From Candidatus Omnitrophota bacterium (GTDB lineage: Bacteria; Omnitrophota; Gorgyraeia; Aquiviventales; Aquiviventaceae): 13,607 bases of DNA. Position numbers and translations under genes: made by a program. Below are positions 1 through 6,951 of the stretch, piece by piece. The stretch lies in contig JACQRD010000035.1 in assembly GCA_016206675.1 (NCBI GenBank), positions 1 through 13,607 on the forward strand. The letters are read 5' to 3'. The notes beneath the pieces were generated by a model. That model worked only from the letters and a program-made list of their open reading frames with translations, was not told the origin of the DNA and made no database searches. The first letter of the stretch is position 1. Each line of letters begins with the position of its first letter.

Positions 1-128
1 GCGCCGTGCATGTCGTGCCGATCGCCGAGGTCAGCCGCACGATCCATCGCCTGCTCGGCGCGGGGCGGTGCTTGGCTCCACTTGATCAGACGGCGGTTGG
101 CGAAGCGCTCGCCCGTTTGCTCCAATGA
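1..128 (+). CDS. C-terminal end of an unidentified protein (partial)
   Basis: The frame beginning at base 3 stays open to a TGA at 126-128 and gives the last 41 residues of a protein that starts outside the window. Its codons mostly end in G or C, as in the neighbouring genes. The other two + frames read as Arg/Ser/Pro-rich sequence typical of an off-frame translation. The fragment contains VVPIAEVSRTIHRLL and ends EALARLLQ, which looks like alpha-helix at the end of an enzyme. I do not recognise the family. Its place just upstream of the glycosyltransferase cluster, in the same direction, makes an envelope-related function possible, but this is only context. Confidence 0.55.
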   Translation, partial: AVHVVPIAEVSRTIHRLLGAGRCLAPLDQTAVGEALARLLQ

Positions 129-139
129 AAAGCAGCATG

Positions 140-200
140 AGGTTCTGGGTTGTGGGTTGTGGGTTGTGGGCAACTACCCCCAACCCCGAACCCCCAACCT
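140..200. repeat. Heptad palindromic repeat, GGGTTNN family
   Basis: The left arm is AGGTT followed by three GGGTT-type units at 7-base spacing (140-170). The right arm (177-200) is its approximate inverse, with units reading NNAACCC. Base pairing is broken mainly at positions 6-7 of each unit. The central loop is CAACTA (171-176). No T-tract follows, so this is not an ordinary intrinsic terminator. It fills most of the gap between the partial gene and the GT4-GT9 fusion gene and ends 22 bases before that gene's ATG. Confidence 0.85.
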
Positions 201-222
201 CGCGCTGGCCAGTCGATTAGTC

Positions 223-2340
223 ATGCACGTGTTGCAGCTGCTTCCTTCACTCACCGTAGGCGGTGTTGAGCGCGGCGTGCTCGATCTGACCAAGGGCCTC
301 ATCGCCCGGGGCCACCAGGTCAGCGTGGTCTCCTCCGGCGGAGCGCTCGTTGAGCCGCTCACGCGCCTGGGGGCGGCGCACCATCAGCTGCCGGTGCACG
401 AGAAAGCCCCCGACACCATGTGGGCCTCCATTCCCGCCGTCGCCCGCCTCATCCGGCAAACCGGGGTGGACGTCGTGCATGCCCGCTCGCGCGTGCCGGC
501 ATGGATCGGCCTGGCGGCCACCCGGCGCGCGCAGCGGCCGTTCGTGACGACCGCGCATGGATTCTACCGCCCGCATCTGATGTCGCGCGTCATGGTCTGG
601 GGACGCCTGGTGATCGCGCCGTCGGAGGCGTTGGGCCGCTACCTGGTGGAGCGCTTCCAGCTGCCCCGCGAGCGGCTGCGGATTATCCCGCGCGGCGTGG
701 ATCTGGAGGAGTTCGCCTTCTGTCCGCCTCCGGAGACGCACGAGGGGCCGTGGCGGATTGGCCTCTTCGGACGGCTGAGCGCGATCAAAGGCCATGCGGT
801 GGCGCTGAAGGCGTGCGAGCAGCTGCTGCGCCGGCGCGTGCCGGCCACGCTCTGCATTGCGGGTACCCCCCCCGAGGCCGGCGCGCGGCGCGCCCTGGAA
901 GCGCTGATCCGGTCGCTGAAGCTCGATCACGCCGTGGAATGGCTGGGCCTGCGCCAGGACATGCCCGCGCTCATCGCCTCGATGGACGTGGTGATCGTCC
1001 CCTCAATCTACCCGGAGTCCTTCGGGCGGGGCGTCATTGAAGCCCAGGCGGTGGGCCGTCCGGTCGTCGCCTCCCGTGTCGGAGCGCTGGCCGAGTTGAT
1101 CGAGGAGGGGCGCTCCGGGTTGCTCGTGCCGCCGAACGATCCGCAGGCCTTGGCCGATGCGGCGGAGCGGCTCATCAGCGACGCGCCGCTGCGCGCGCAG
1201 TGCGTGGCGGAAGGCCGCCGGCGCGTGGAGGCCGACGGCGCGCTTAACCGGATGGTCGAGCGGACGCTGGCAGTGTACGACGAGTGCCTGACGCAGCCGC
1301 GCGTGGTGGTGTGGAAGCTGAGCGCCTTGGGCGACGTCATCCTCTCAAGTCCCAGCCTGCGGGCGGTTCGCAAACAGTACCCCAAAGGCCGCATCACCTT
1401 GGTCGTGGGGCGCAGCGCCTACGAGGCGGTGGCCCGCTGTCCCTACCTCGACGACATCATCATCTACGACGCCAAGGGCAAGGACCGCGGCCCCTGGAAG
1501 CAGTGGGCGTTTGTGAGGCGGCTGCAGCGGGCCGCGTTCGATCTCTCCATCGATTTCCAAAACAGCCGGAGGACCCATCTCTACGCGTGGCTCTCCGGCG
1601 CCTGGACACGCATCGGCTACCGGCGCAAATGGGGATGGTGCCTCAACCGGCCCGTGCGCCTGCCGCGGGTGGTGCTGGGTCCCATCGCGCACCAGCACTA
1701 CCTCTTGCGCGAAGCCGGCCTGACGATGGACGGCGAGCGGCTGGAGCTGTGGCCCTCGCCGCACGATGAGGCGCGGGCGGAGCAGCTGCTGGCGGCTCCG
1801 GCGATCGATCGCGCGTCGGGCGCGCCGCCTTTCTGGGTGGGGGTGCATCCGGGCGGCAGCGGCCGATGGCGGACCAAACGATGGGATCTGCAGCGATGGG
1901 CCACGGTGTGCGATGCGCTGGCCCGCAGCGGGGCCCATGTGGTAGTGGTCGGGGGGCCGGAAGAGGGCGAGCTGGGTGAGGCGCTCCTTCAGCTCACACA
2001 GCAGCCGCCGTTGGTGCTCATCGGGCAGACCACATTGTTGGAGCTGGCGTGCGTGATCAAGCGCTGCGCGGTCTTCCTGGCGCACGACTCCTCCTCGCTG
2101 CATGTGGCGGCGGCGGTCGGCACGCCGACGGTGGCACTCTTCGGCCCGACGGATCCTCGCCGCCATCTGCCGCCCACGTTTGCGGGGCAGGTGATCCGCA
2201 AGGAGGTCTTCTGCAGTCCCTGCTATGCCACGCGCTGCCGCACGCTCACCCACGCCTGCATGAAGCGCATCACCGTGGAGGAAGTGCTCGCCGCCACCCT
2301 GGCACTGGCTGCGGACGCGGAAACGGCCCCGCGAGGATGA
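223..2340 (+). CDS. Two-domain glycosyltransferase: GT4 fused to GT9 (heptosyltransferase-like)
   Basis: This 705-residue protein joins two glycosyltransferases. Residues 1 to about 357 are a GT4 (GT-B fold) enzyme. It opens with LLPSLTVGGVERG and carries the acceptor/donor-site E-x7-E motif at E265 and E273 (PESFGRGVIE). From about residue 360 a complete GT9 domain follows, with the GD pair at 370-371 (D371 matches the catalytic Asp13 of E. coli WaaC), HPGG at 542-545, HDSSSLH at 621-627, and a C-terminal Cys set C664, C667, C672, C679. GT9 enzymes usually transfer ADP-heptose to the LPS inner core; the GT4 substrate is unknown. There is almost no linker, so the second domain begins where a separate start codon would be expected. 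The frame is open upstream to base 10, but those codons run through the palindrome, so ATG 223 is preferred. No Shine-Dalgarno is visible. The gene overlaps the next by ATGA. Confidence 0.88.
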   Translation: MHVLQLLPSLTVGGVERGVLDLTKGLIARGHQVSVVSSGGALVEPLTRLGAAHHQLPVHEKAPDTMWASIPAVARLIRQTGVDVVHARSRVPAWIGLAATRRAQRPFVTTAHGFYRPHLMSRVMVWGRLVIAPSEALGRYLVERFQLPRERLRIIPRGVDLEEFAFCPPPETHEGPWRIGLFGRLSAIKGHAVALKACEQLLRRRVPATLCIAGTPPEAGARRALEALIRSLKLDHAVEWLGLRQDMPALIASMDVVIVPSIYPESFGRGVIEAQAVGRPVVASRVGALAELIEEGRSGLLVPPNDPQALADAAERLISDAPLRAQCVAEGRRRVEADGALNRMVERTLAVYDECLTQPRVVVWKLSALGDVILSSPSLRAVRKQYPKGRITLVVGRSAYEAVARCPYLDDIIIYDAKGKDRGPWKQWAFVRRLQRAAFDLSIDFQNSRRTHLYAWLSGAWTRIGYRRKWGWCLNRPVRLPRVVLGPIAHQHYLLREAGLTMDGERLELWPSPHDEARAEQLLAAPAIDRASGAPPFWVGVHPGGSGRWRTKRWDLQRWATVCDALARSGAHVVVVGGPEEGELGEALLQLTQQPPLVLIGQTTLLELACVIKRCAVFLAHDSSSLHVAAAVGTPTVALFGPTDPRRHLPPTFAGQVIRKEVFCSPCYATRCRTLTHACMKRITVEEVLAATLALAADAETAPRG

Positions 2341-3449
2341 CGATCCTGCAGCTGACCACGCATCTCAACGCGGGCGGTGTCACGAGCCATGTGCTAGCCC
2401 TCTCCCGCGAGCTGAGGGCGCGGGGCCATCGCGTGATCATCGGGGCGGATGCCGGCCGGTTCCAGGAGGACCTGGCGCAGGAGGGCCTGGCCAATTGGCG
2501 CGTGCCGCTGCAGACCAGCAACGAATTCAGCCCGCAGGTGTACGCCGCCGTCCGACAGCTTGAATGGTTCATGCGCCGCGAGCCGGTCGGGCTGATTCAC
2601 GCGCACACCCGTGTGAGCCAAGTGGCCGCCGCCTGGATCGCGCGCCGCGCCGGCCTTCCGTATGTCGCCACCTGGCACGGGTTTTTCCGTCGCAATCTCG
2701 GCCGGCTCCTCTGGCCATGCACGGGCCGCCTGACCATCGCCATCAGCGAGCCGGTGCGCCAGCATCTGCTGCAGGAGTTCCGGCTGCCGCCCTCCCAGGT
2801 TCGGTTGATTCCGCACGGCATCGACCCGGCCCCGTTTGAGGCCGCCGCCGATGCCGGCGAGGCCGCGCGCCTGCGCGAGCAGCTTGGCCTGCCGCCGGGC
2901 GCGAAAGTCGTGGGCACCATCGCCCGGCTCGTCGCTTCGAAGGGGATCGACCAGCTGATCCGCAGCCTGCCGCAGATCCGGCAGCGCGAGCCGACCGCCC
3001 ACCTGATGATTGTGGGCGACGGCGAAGAGCGCCGGCCGCTTGAGCGGCTCGCCACGCAGCTCGGCGTGGCCGCCGAGGTCCACTTCGCCGGCACGCTGCC
3101 GGAAACGCGCACCGCGCTCTCGCTCATGGACGTGTTCGTCTTTCTTCCCGCCCACCAGGAGGGGTTCGGCCTCTCCCTGCTTGAGGCCATGGCCGGCGCG
3201 CGGCCCATCGTGGCGGTGCGTCGCGGCGTCGGCGCGCCGTGGGTGCTGGATCATAGCGGTGTCGGGCTCGTTGTCGAGCCCGGGGAGACGTCGGCGCTGG
3301 CCGAGGCGGTCGGCCGGTACTTGCAGGATGGCGAGCTGGCCTGCCGGGAAGCGGGCAGGGCGCGCGCCGTCGTCAACGAGCGTTTCAGCCTGCGCCGCAT
3401 GATCGACCAGACCGAAGCGGTGTATCGCGAGCTCATGACATCACACTAA
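2337..3449 (+). CDS. GT4-family glycosyltransferase
   Basis: This is a 370-residue GT-B retaining glycosyltransferase. The N-terminus has the glycine-rich loop HLNAGGVTSH. The C-terminal half has GTIARLVASKGID (donor-nucleotide side) and the E-x7-E motif at E275 and E283 (EGFGLSLLE). It is expected to act on the cytoplasmic face of the inner membrane, adding a sugar to lipid A core or a lipid-linked glycan; donor and acceptor cannot be read from the sequence. The start is set by the ATGA overlap with the preceding fusion gene, which implies translational coupling. It resembles the GT4 half of that neighbour in layout, so the two may be old duplicates. The length is usual for the family. Confidence 0.88.
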   Translation: MTILQLTTHLNAGGVTSHVLALSRELRARGHRVIIGADAGRFQEDLAQEGLANWRVPLQTSNEFSPQVYAAVRQLEWFMRREPVGLIHAHTRVSQVAAAWIARRAGLPYVATWHGFFRRNLGRLLWPCTGRLTIAISEPVRQHLLQEFRLPPSQVRLIPHGIDPAPFEAAADAGEAARLREQLGLPPGAKVVGTIARLVASKGIDQLIRSLPQIRQREPTAHLMIVGDGEERRPLERLATQLGVAAEVHFAGTLPETRTALSLMDVFVFLPAHQEGFGLSLLEAMAGARPIVAVRRGVGAPWVLDHSGVGLVVEPGETSALAEAVGRYLQDGELACREAGRARAVVNERFSLRRMIDQTEAVYRELMTSH

Positions 3450-3599
3450 GTTACTAACCTTGGAAACAGACGATGTTCGTTACCAGAGGTTACTCCTGCA
3501 GAGTTACGCTCGAGTGGTTACTAACCGTGACACCGTGACGCAAGAGGTAACAGTTAGTAACCGATGGTAACCGATAGTAACTTCTAGTCACTTCGTCAC
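3450..3599. repeat. Palindromic repeat block built on GTTAC/GTAAC, about 10-base phasing
   Basis: This 150-base gap holds no gene. The left half has GTTAC at 3450, 3479, 3489, 3503 and 3517, then GTGAC at 3527 and 3535. The right half has GTAAC at 3547, 3557, 3567 and 3577 (exactly 10 bases apart), then GTCAC at 3587 and 3595. A perfect 10-base inverted repeat joins GGTTACTAAC (3516-3525) and GTTAGTAACC (3553-3562). The pair GTGACaccGTGAC (3527-3539) is also complementary, apart from its 3-base centre, to GTCACttcGTCAC (3587-3599). The block starts on the last base of the preceding stop codon region and ends 5 bases before the next ATG. No T-tract is seen. Confidence 0.8.
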
Positions 3600-3604
3600 A
3601 TGCC

Positions 3605-4630
3605 ATGAACCGTGTTCTCGTAATTGTGCCCAATTGGTTCGGGGAGGCGCTCTTCACCACGCCGTTTGTGAGAGCGCTGCGCCGGCAGTCTCCGCAGGCC
3701 CACATCGCCGCGTTGGGCTGGCCGCAGGCCCATGACGTGCTGCTGAACAATCCCCATCTGAATGAGTTGATCGTCTACGATGAGCGGGCGGCTCATCGTA
3801 GCCTGGGAGGGAAGTGGCGGCTCGTTGGCCAGCTGCGCCGCCGGGCGTTCGATACGGCGTTCATCCTGCGCAAGAGTCTCTCCCGCACGCTGCTGATGGC
3901 GCTGGCCGGCATTCCGGCGCGGATCGGTTTCGATCATCCCAAAAGCGGTTGGCTGCTCACACGCCGCGTCGCACCGTCGGATGCCCTCCTGCATAAGGCG
4001 GCGACGTATCTGCCGCTGTTGAGCGCCGTCGGGCTGCGCGCGGAAGACGGCCCGTATGAATATCAGGTGACGGAGCACGAACGGGCGCAGGCGCGCCTGC
4101 TCTTGGCGCGGCAGGGTGTGGCAGCCGATCGACCGCTGGTCGTGCTGCATCCCGGGGCGAACTGGCCCCACAAGCGATGGCTGCCGGAGCGCTTCGCCGC
4201 GCTGGGCACCCGATTGATCGAAACGCAGCGCGCCCAGATCGTGGTGACGGGCGGCCCGGATGACGCGCCGCTCGCACAGGCCCTGCAACGGCAGATGCGC
4301 CATCCGGCGCTGCGGCTCGATGGCCAGACGACGCTGCGCCAGTTGGCGGCCTGCCTTGAGCAGGCGCATCTGGTAGTGTCCAACGACACCGGCGTGCTGC
4401 ACATCGCCGCGGCGTTAGGCCGTCCGGTGGTCGCCTTGTACGGCCCCACCTCGCCGCAGCTGACCGGCCCGCTGGGCGATCCCTCGCGCATCATCGTCGC
4501 GCACCATCCGAATTGTCCGCAGGTTCCGTGCTACAGCCCCGAGCATCCGCCGCACGACGGCATGGCCTCTATTACGGTTGATGAAGTCTATGCAGCCAGC
4601 TGTCAATTACTTGAACGAGGTGTACGGTGA
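3605..4630 (+). CDS. GT9 heptosyltransferase-like protein (WaaF-like) with Asp-to-Glu change
   Basis: This 341-residue GT9 enzyme is probably an ADP-heptose:LPS heptosyltransferase or a relative acting at the inner membrane. The N-terminus reads VLVIVPNWFGEALFTTP, close to the WaaF pattern. Further on are HPGA (182-185) with the following KRW, and SNDTGVLH (259-266) leading into a GRPVVALYGPT strand, the usual GT9 donor site. E14 stands where most GT9 proteins, including the three others here, have the Asp of the GD pair. The C-terminal Cys set of the neighbours is also not kept; only two Cys remain around NCPQVPC. The ATG sits 5 bases after the GTTAC repeat, with no Shine-Dalgarno. The stop codon (4628-4630) lies inside the next palindrome. 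Confidence 0.85.
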   Translation: MNRVLVIVPNWFGEALFTTPFVRALRRQSPQAHIAALGWPQAHDVLLNNPHLNELIVYDERAAHRSLGGKWRLVGQLRRRAFDTAFILRKSLSRTLLMALAGIPARIGFDHPKSGWLLTRRVAPSDALLHKAATYLPLLSAVGLRAEDGPYEYQVTEHERAQARLLLARQGVAADRPLVVLHPGANWPHKRWLPERFAALGTRLIETQRAQIVVTGGPDDAPLAQALQRQMRHPALRLDGQTTLRQLAACLEQAHLVVSNDTGVLHIAAALGRPVVALYGPTSPQLTGPLGDPSRIIVAHHPNCPQVPCYSPEHPPHDGMASITVDEVYAASCQLLERGVR

Positions 4631-4683
4631 ACGGTGAACGGTGTACGGTTGTTACGGTACACGGTACACCGTACACGGTTCAC
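4620..4683. repeat. Heptad palindromic repeat, GTGWACS family (copy 1)
   Basis: Four left-arm units, GTGTACG, GTGAACG, GTGAACG and GTGTACG (4620-4647), are followed by a short centre (4648-4655). Four right-arm units then read GGTACAC, GGTACAC, CGTACAC and GGTTCAC (4656-4683). The arms are inverted copies with an A/T switch at unit position 4 and a G/C switch at position 7. The first units overlap the 3' end of the preceding heptosyltransferase gene and contain its TGA. The block ends 5 bases before the next ATG. A related copy lies at 12955-13009. Confidence 0.9.
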
Positions 4684-4688
4684 AGGTC

Positions 4689-5681
4689 ATGCCGTCGTTA
4701 AAGCAACGGGTCTTAGTTATCGGGCCGTCGAATATCGGTGACGCCATCTTGATCGCGGAGGTGGTCTCCGCGCTGCACTGCCGCTTTCCGGAGGCCCACC
4801 TCACCCTGGTCGTCGGCGAAAGGGCTACGGCGGTCTATGCCAACGATCCGCGCGTCCAGGCCTTGGTGAACGCCGACCGCTATCGCTCGCCGCTGGGGCG
4901 TCTGCGGCTGGCCCTAGCCCTGTGGCGCTACCAGCCCCAGATCGTGGTGGATCTGCGGCACACCCTCTACCCGCTGCTCCTCAGGCCGCTCGCCGCCTGG
5001 CGCTATCTGCGCCGTCCGCCGGCGTCCATCCGCCACATGCGCGACCGGCACTTGTGGAAGCTCCGCCTCCAAGTGCCTGCGGTGGGCGCCTTGCTTGGTG
5101 CAGAGTCCGCTGGCCTGTGGGTTTCATCGAGCGATGAAGCGCACACCGAGAGCCTCTGCCGCCGGTGGGGTGTGAAGCGTGCCTCCCGGCTGGCCATGAT
5201 CTGCCCCGGGGCCCGCAGCCATATCAAGCGGTGGACCGCGGAGGGCTTCGCCCGCGTGGCAGATGCGCTGATCGCCAACGACGGCCTTGAGGTCGTGCTC
5301 GCCGGCGAGCCGGAAGAAGAGCCGGTCATCGAAGAGATCGCGGGGCTGATGACGCAGCGCGCCCACACCTCCGTGGGGTTGACCACCATCCGCCAGTTGG
5401 CCGCGCTGATGCGCCGGGCGGCCGTCGTCATCACGAACGACTCCGCCGCGCTGCATGCGGCCTCCGCCGTGCAAGCACCGACGGTGGCGATCTTCGGCCC
5501 GACCGACGGGGGAAAATACGGGCCGACCGCCCCGCGCCGGCGGCTGCTGCAGCGCGCGCTCTTTTGCGCGCCGTGCGAGCGGTCCCTGTGCCGCTTCAGC
5601 CACGAATGCATGCGGTTCATCACCCCTGAAGACGTGCTGGGGGCCGCGCGCGAGCTATTGAGGCAGGGCGCGGCGCGATGA
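4689..5681 (+). CDS. GT9 heptosyltransferase-like protein
   Basis: This is a 330-residue GT9 glycosyltransferase. VLVIGPSNIGDAIL at the N-terminus places the presumed catalytic Asp at D18. NDSAALH (250-256) and APTVAIFGPTDGG form the donor-binding region. A Cys set at C293, C296, C301 and C307 (C-x2-C-x4-C-x5-C) matches that in the fusion protein and the next gene. Its likely job is transfer of a heptose or similar sugar to the LPS core. The frame is open back to a GTG at 4641, but those codons are palindrome sequence, so ATG 4689 is the better start. No clear Shine-Dalgarno is visible. It overlaps the next gene by ATGA (5678-5681). Confidence 0.87.
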   Translation: MPSLKQRVLVIGPSNIGDAILIAEVVSALHCRFPEAHLTLVVGERATAVYANDPRVQALVNADRYRSPLGRLRLALALWRYQPQIVVDLRHTLYPLLLRPLAAWRYLRRPPASIRHMRDRHLWKLRLQVPAVGALLGAESAGLWVSSSDEAHTESLCRRWGVKRASRLAMICPGARSHIKRWTAEGFARVADALIANDGLEVVLAGEPEEEPVIEEIAGLMTQRAHTSVGLTTIRQLAALMRRAAVVITNDSAALHAASAVQAPTVAIFGPTDGGKYGPTAPRRRLLQRALFCAPCERSLCRFSHECMRFITPEDVLGAARELLRQGAAR

Positions 5682-6727
5682 TCTCGGCGCCGGCGCCCAA
5701 ACGCATCGTGGTGATCCGGCTCGACCGGCTGGGCGATGTGATCCTCTCCACGCCGGTGGTGGAGGCGCTGCGCCGCCGCTACCCGCACGCCTTCATCGCG
5801 ATGATGGTGCGCTCCTCCTGCGCCGAGGCGGTGGAGGGCAATCCCTTCCTGAATGAGGTCATCCGCTACGATAAGGAAGGGGCTCACCACCACCCATGGG
5901 CCACCGCGCGTTTTGCGCGCGCCTTGCGCCGCTTTGAGTTTGATACCGCGCTTATCTTGCACCCCAGCAACCGCTCTCATTGGATTGCCTGGCTGGCCGG
6001 CATTCCGGCGCGGATCGGCTACGATCGCAAGCAGAGCTGGCTGCTGACCCACCGGCTGCCTCATCGAAAACAGGAGGGGGTTCAGCATGAGGCGGCCTAC
6101 GCCGCCCAGATGCTGGAGGTCTTCGGGATTACCGCGGTGCCATTGCGGCCGTTCGTGCCGGTGGCACCTCGCGCAATCGAGCAGGTGGAAGCACTGCTGG
6201 CCCAGGCCTCGATCCATTCCGGCGAGCCGCTGGTGGCCATCCACCCGTCAGCCAGCTGCGTCTCCAAGCGCTGGAGGCCTGAGCGTTTCGCCGCCGTCGC
6301 CGATCGATTGGCGGCTGAGCGCGCCGTCCGGCTCTGCCTGGTGGCCGGCAGCGCCGATGCCGTCTACGCCCAGCAAGTGGCCCACGCGATGCGCCAGCCG
6401 GCGGTCAACTTCGCCGGGCGGCTCTCCGTCGCCGAGTTGGCCGCCCTCCTGCAGCGCTGCCGCCTGCTGATTTCCAACGATTCCGGGCCGGTGCATGTGG
6501 CGGCGGCGGTCGGCACGCCCGTCGTAGCTATCTTCGGACGCAACCAAGCCGGCCTCTCGCCGAAGCGGTGGGGCCCCTTGGGCGAGGGGCATGTGGTGCT
6601 GCATAAAGAGGTAGGGTGCGTGACCTGCCTGGCTCATCAGTGCGATATTAACTTCTTGTGCCTCAATACGTTATCTGTTGATGAGGTTTTTGATGCAGCC
6701 TGCAGCGTACTGGCGTATTTGACTTGA
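5678..6727 (+). CDS. GT9 heptosyltransferase-like protein
   Basis: This 349-residue GT9 enzyme is the last gene of the glycan cluster. The N-terminus has IVVIRLDRLGDVILSTP, with the presumed catalytic Asp at D20. HPSAS followed by KRW marks the middle of the protein, and SNDSGPVHVAAAVGTP the donor site. Cys residues C314, C317, C322 and C328 repeat the C-terminal pattern of two other GT9 units here. A single-sugar transfer to the growing LPS core or a related glycan is expected; the exact sugar is unknown. The start is set by the ATGA overlap with the gene before, so it is probably translationally coupled. Base composition turns AT-rich right after its stop. Confidence 0.88.
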   Translation: MISAPAPKRIVVIRLDRLGDVILSTPVVEALRRRYPHAFIAMMVRSSCAEAVEGNPFLNEVIRYDKEGAHHHPWATARFARALRRFEFDTALILHPSNRSHWIAWLAGIPARIGYDRKQSWLLTHRLPHRKQEGVQHEAAYAAQMLEVFGITAVPLRPFVPVAPRAIEQVEALLAQASIHSGEPLVAIHPSASCVSKRWRPERFAAVADRLAAERAVRLCLVAGSADAVYAQQVAHAMRQPAVNFAGRLSVAELAALLQRCRLLISNDSGPVHVAAAVGTPVVAIFGRNQAGLSPKRWGPLGEGHVVLHKEVGCVTCLAHQCDINFLCLNTLSVDEVFDAACSVLAYLT

Positions 6728-6731
6728 CGAA

Positions 6732-6757
6732 ACCCTGATGAGTAGGGTATATTTTTT
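6732..6757 (+). terminator. Weak intrinsic terminator after the glycan cluster
   Basis: A 5-base stem, ACCCT (6732-6736) and AGGGT (6744-6748), encloses a 7-base loop and is followed by ATA and a run of six T (6752-6757). The position just after the last heptosyltransferase stop fits a transcription end. The stem is short, so termination may be partial. Confidence 0.5.
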
Positions 6758-6804
6758 GCATAAGATATTAATGTATTTCAAATTGACAATATAAGTATGT
6801 AGTT
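6758..6804 (+). promoter_or_regulatory. AT-rich promoter region upstream of the riboswitch
   Basis: This stretch is strikingly AT-rich compared with the rest of the window and lies directly before the aptamer, where a promoter must sit. TATAAG at 6790-6795 could be a -10 element giving a start near 6801-6803, just ahead of the aptamer. No good -35 is seen at the proper distance; TTGACA at 6783-6788 is too close to it. An alternative sigma factor is possible. Confidence 0.35.
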
Positions 6805-6880
6805 TATCCCGAACGGGCAAACCTCGAGTGATCGAGGGACGCAAAACCACGGGTCCTCAAGGACAGCCGGGTTACCGAAG
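6805..6880 (+). promoter_or_regulatory. Cyclic-di-GMP-I riboswitch aptamer (GEMM-I)
   Basis: The hallmark blocks are all present in order. GGGCAAACC (6815-6823) is followed by stem P2, CCTCGA (6822-6827) pairing with TCGAGG (6832-6837) around a GNRA-type loop GTGA. Next is GGGACGCAAAA (6836-6846). Stem P3 pairs GTCC (6853-6856) with GGAC (6861-6864), followed by AGCCGGGTTACCG. P1 can form between TATCCCG (6805-6811) and CGGGTTA (6868-6874) with one T-T mismatch. In known members the aptamer binds c-di-GMP, with the GNRA loop docking on P3. The P1 3' strand is also the left arm of the terminator that follows, so ligand binding should prevent termination (an ON switch). The regulated gene is the exported protein at 6952. 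Confidence 0.92.
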
Positions 6881-6900
6881 GAACGGTAACTCGGCTTTTT
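6865..6900 (+). terminator. Riboswitch expression-platform terminator
   Basis: AGCCGGGTTACCG (6865-6877) pairs with CGGTAACTCGGCT (6884-6896) over 13 positions with one G-T wobble. The loop is AAGGAA and five T follow (6896-6900). The left arm contains the 3' strand of aptamer helix P1, so the two structures exclude each other. Confidence 0.88.
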
Positions 6901-6938
6901 CATTTGCAGCAGTTCTGACGGTAGACTGCGGTCGCTCC

Positions 6939-6945
6939 GGAGGAG
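6939..6945 (+). promoter_or_regulatory. Strong Shine-Dalgarno for the riboswitch-controlled gene
   Basis: GGAGGAG lies 6 bases before the ATG at 6952. It decides that start over the in-frame ATG at 6973. It stands out because most other starts in the window lack a recognisable ribosome binding site. Confidence 0.8.
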
Positions 6946-6951
6946 CAGCGA

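Noticed and set aside
10..222. N-terminal extension of the GT4-GT9 protein from base 10
   Set aside because: These codons cross the end of the previous gene in another frame and then the heptad palindrome; the GT4 domain begins right at ATG 223.
1345..2253. 302-codon open frame on the - strand
   Set aside because: Shadow of the GT9 domain of the fusion gene; Arg/His/Gln-rich with no motif.
4620..4683. Ordinary rho-independent terminators at the palindromes
   Set aside because: None of the palindromes is followed by a T-run, and several sit inside same-direction gene clusters against the next start codon.
5003..6244. 413-codon open frame on the - strand
   Set aside because: It lies opposite two well-supported GT9 genes, has no recognisable domain, and long antisense frames are expected in GC-rich coding DNA.
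6783..6788. TTGACA as the -35 box of the riboswitch promoter
   Set aside because: No acceptable -10 lies 16-18 bases downstream; that position falls in the aptamer's P1 strand.
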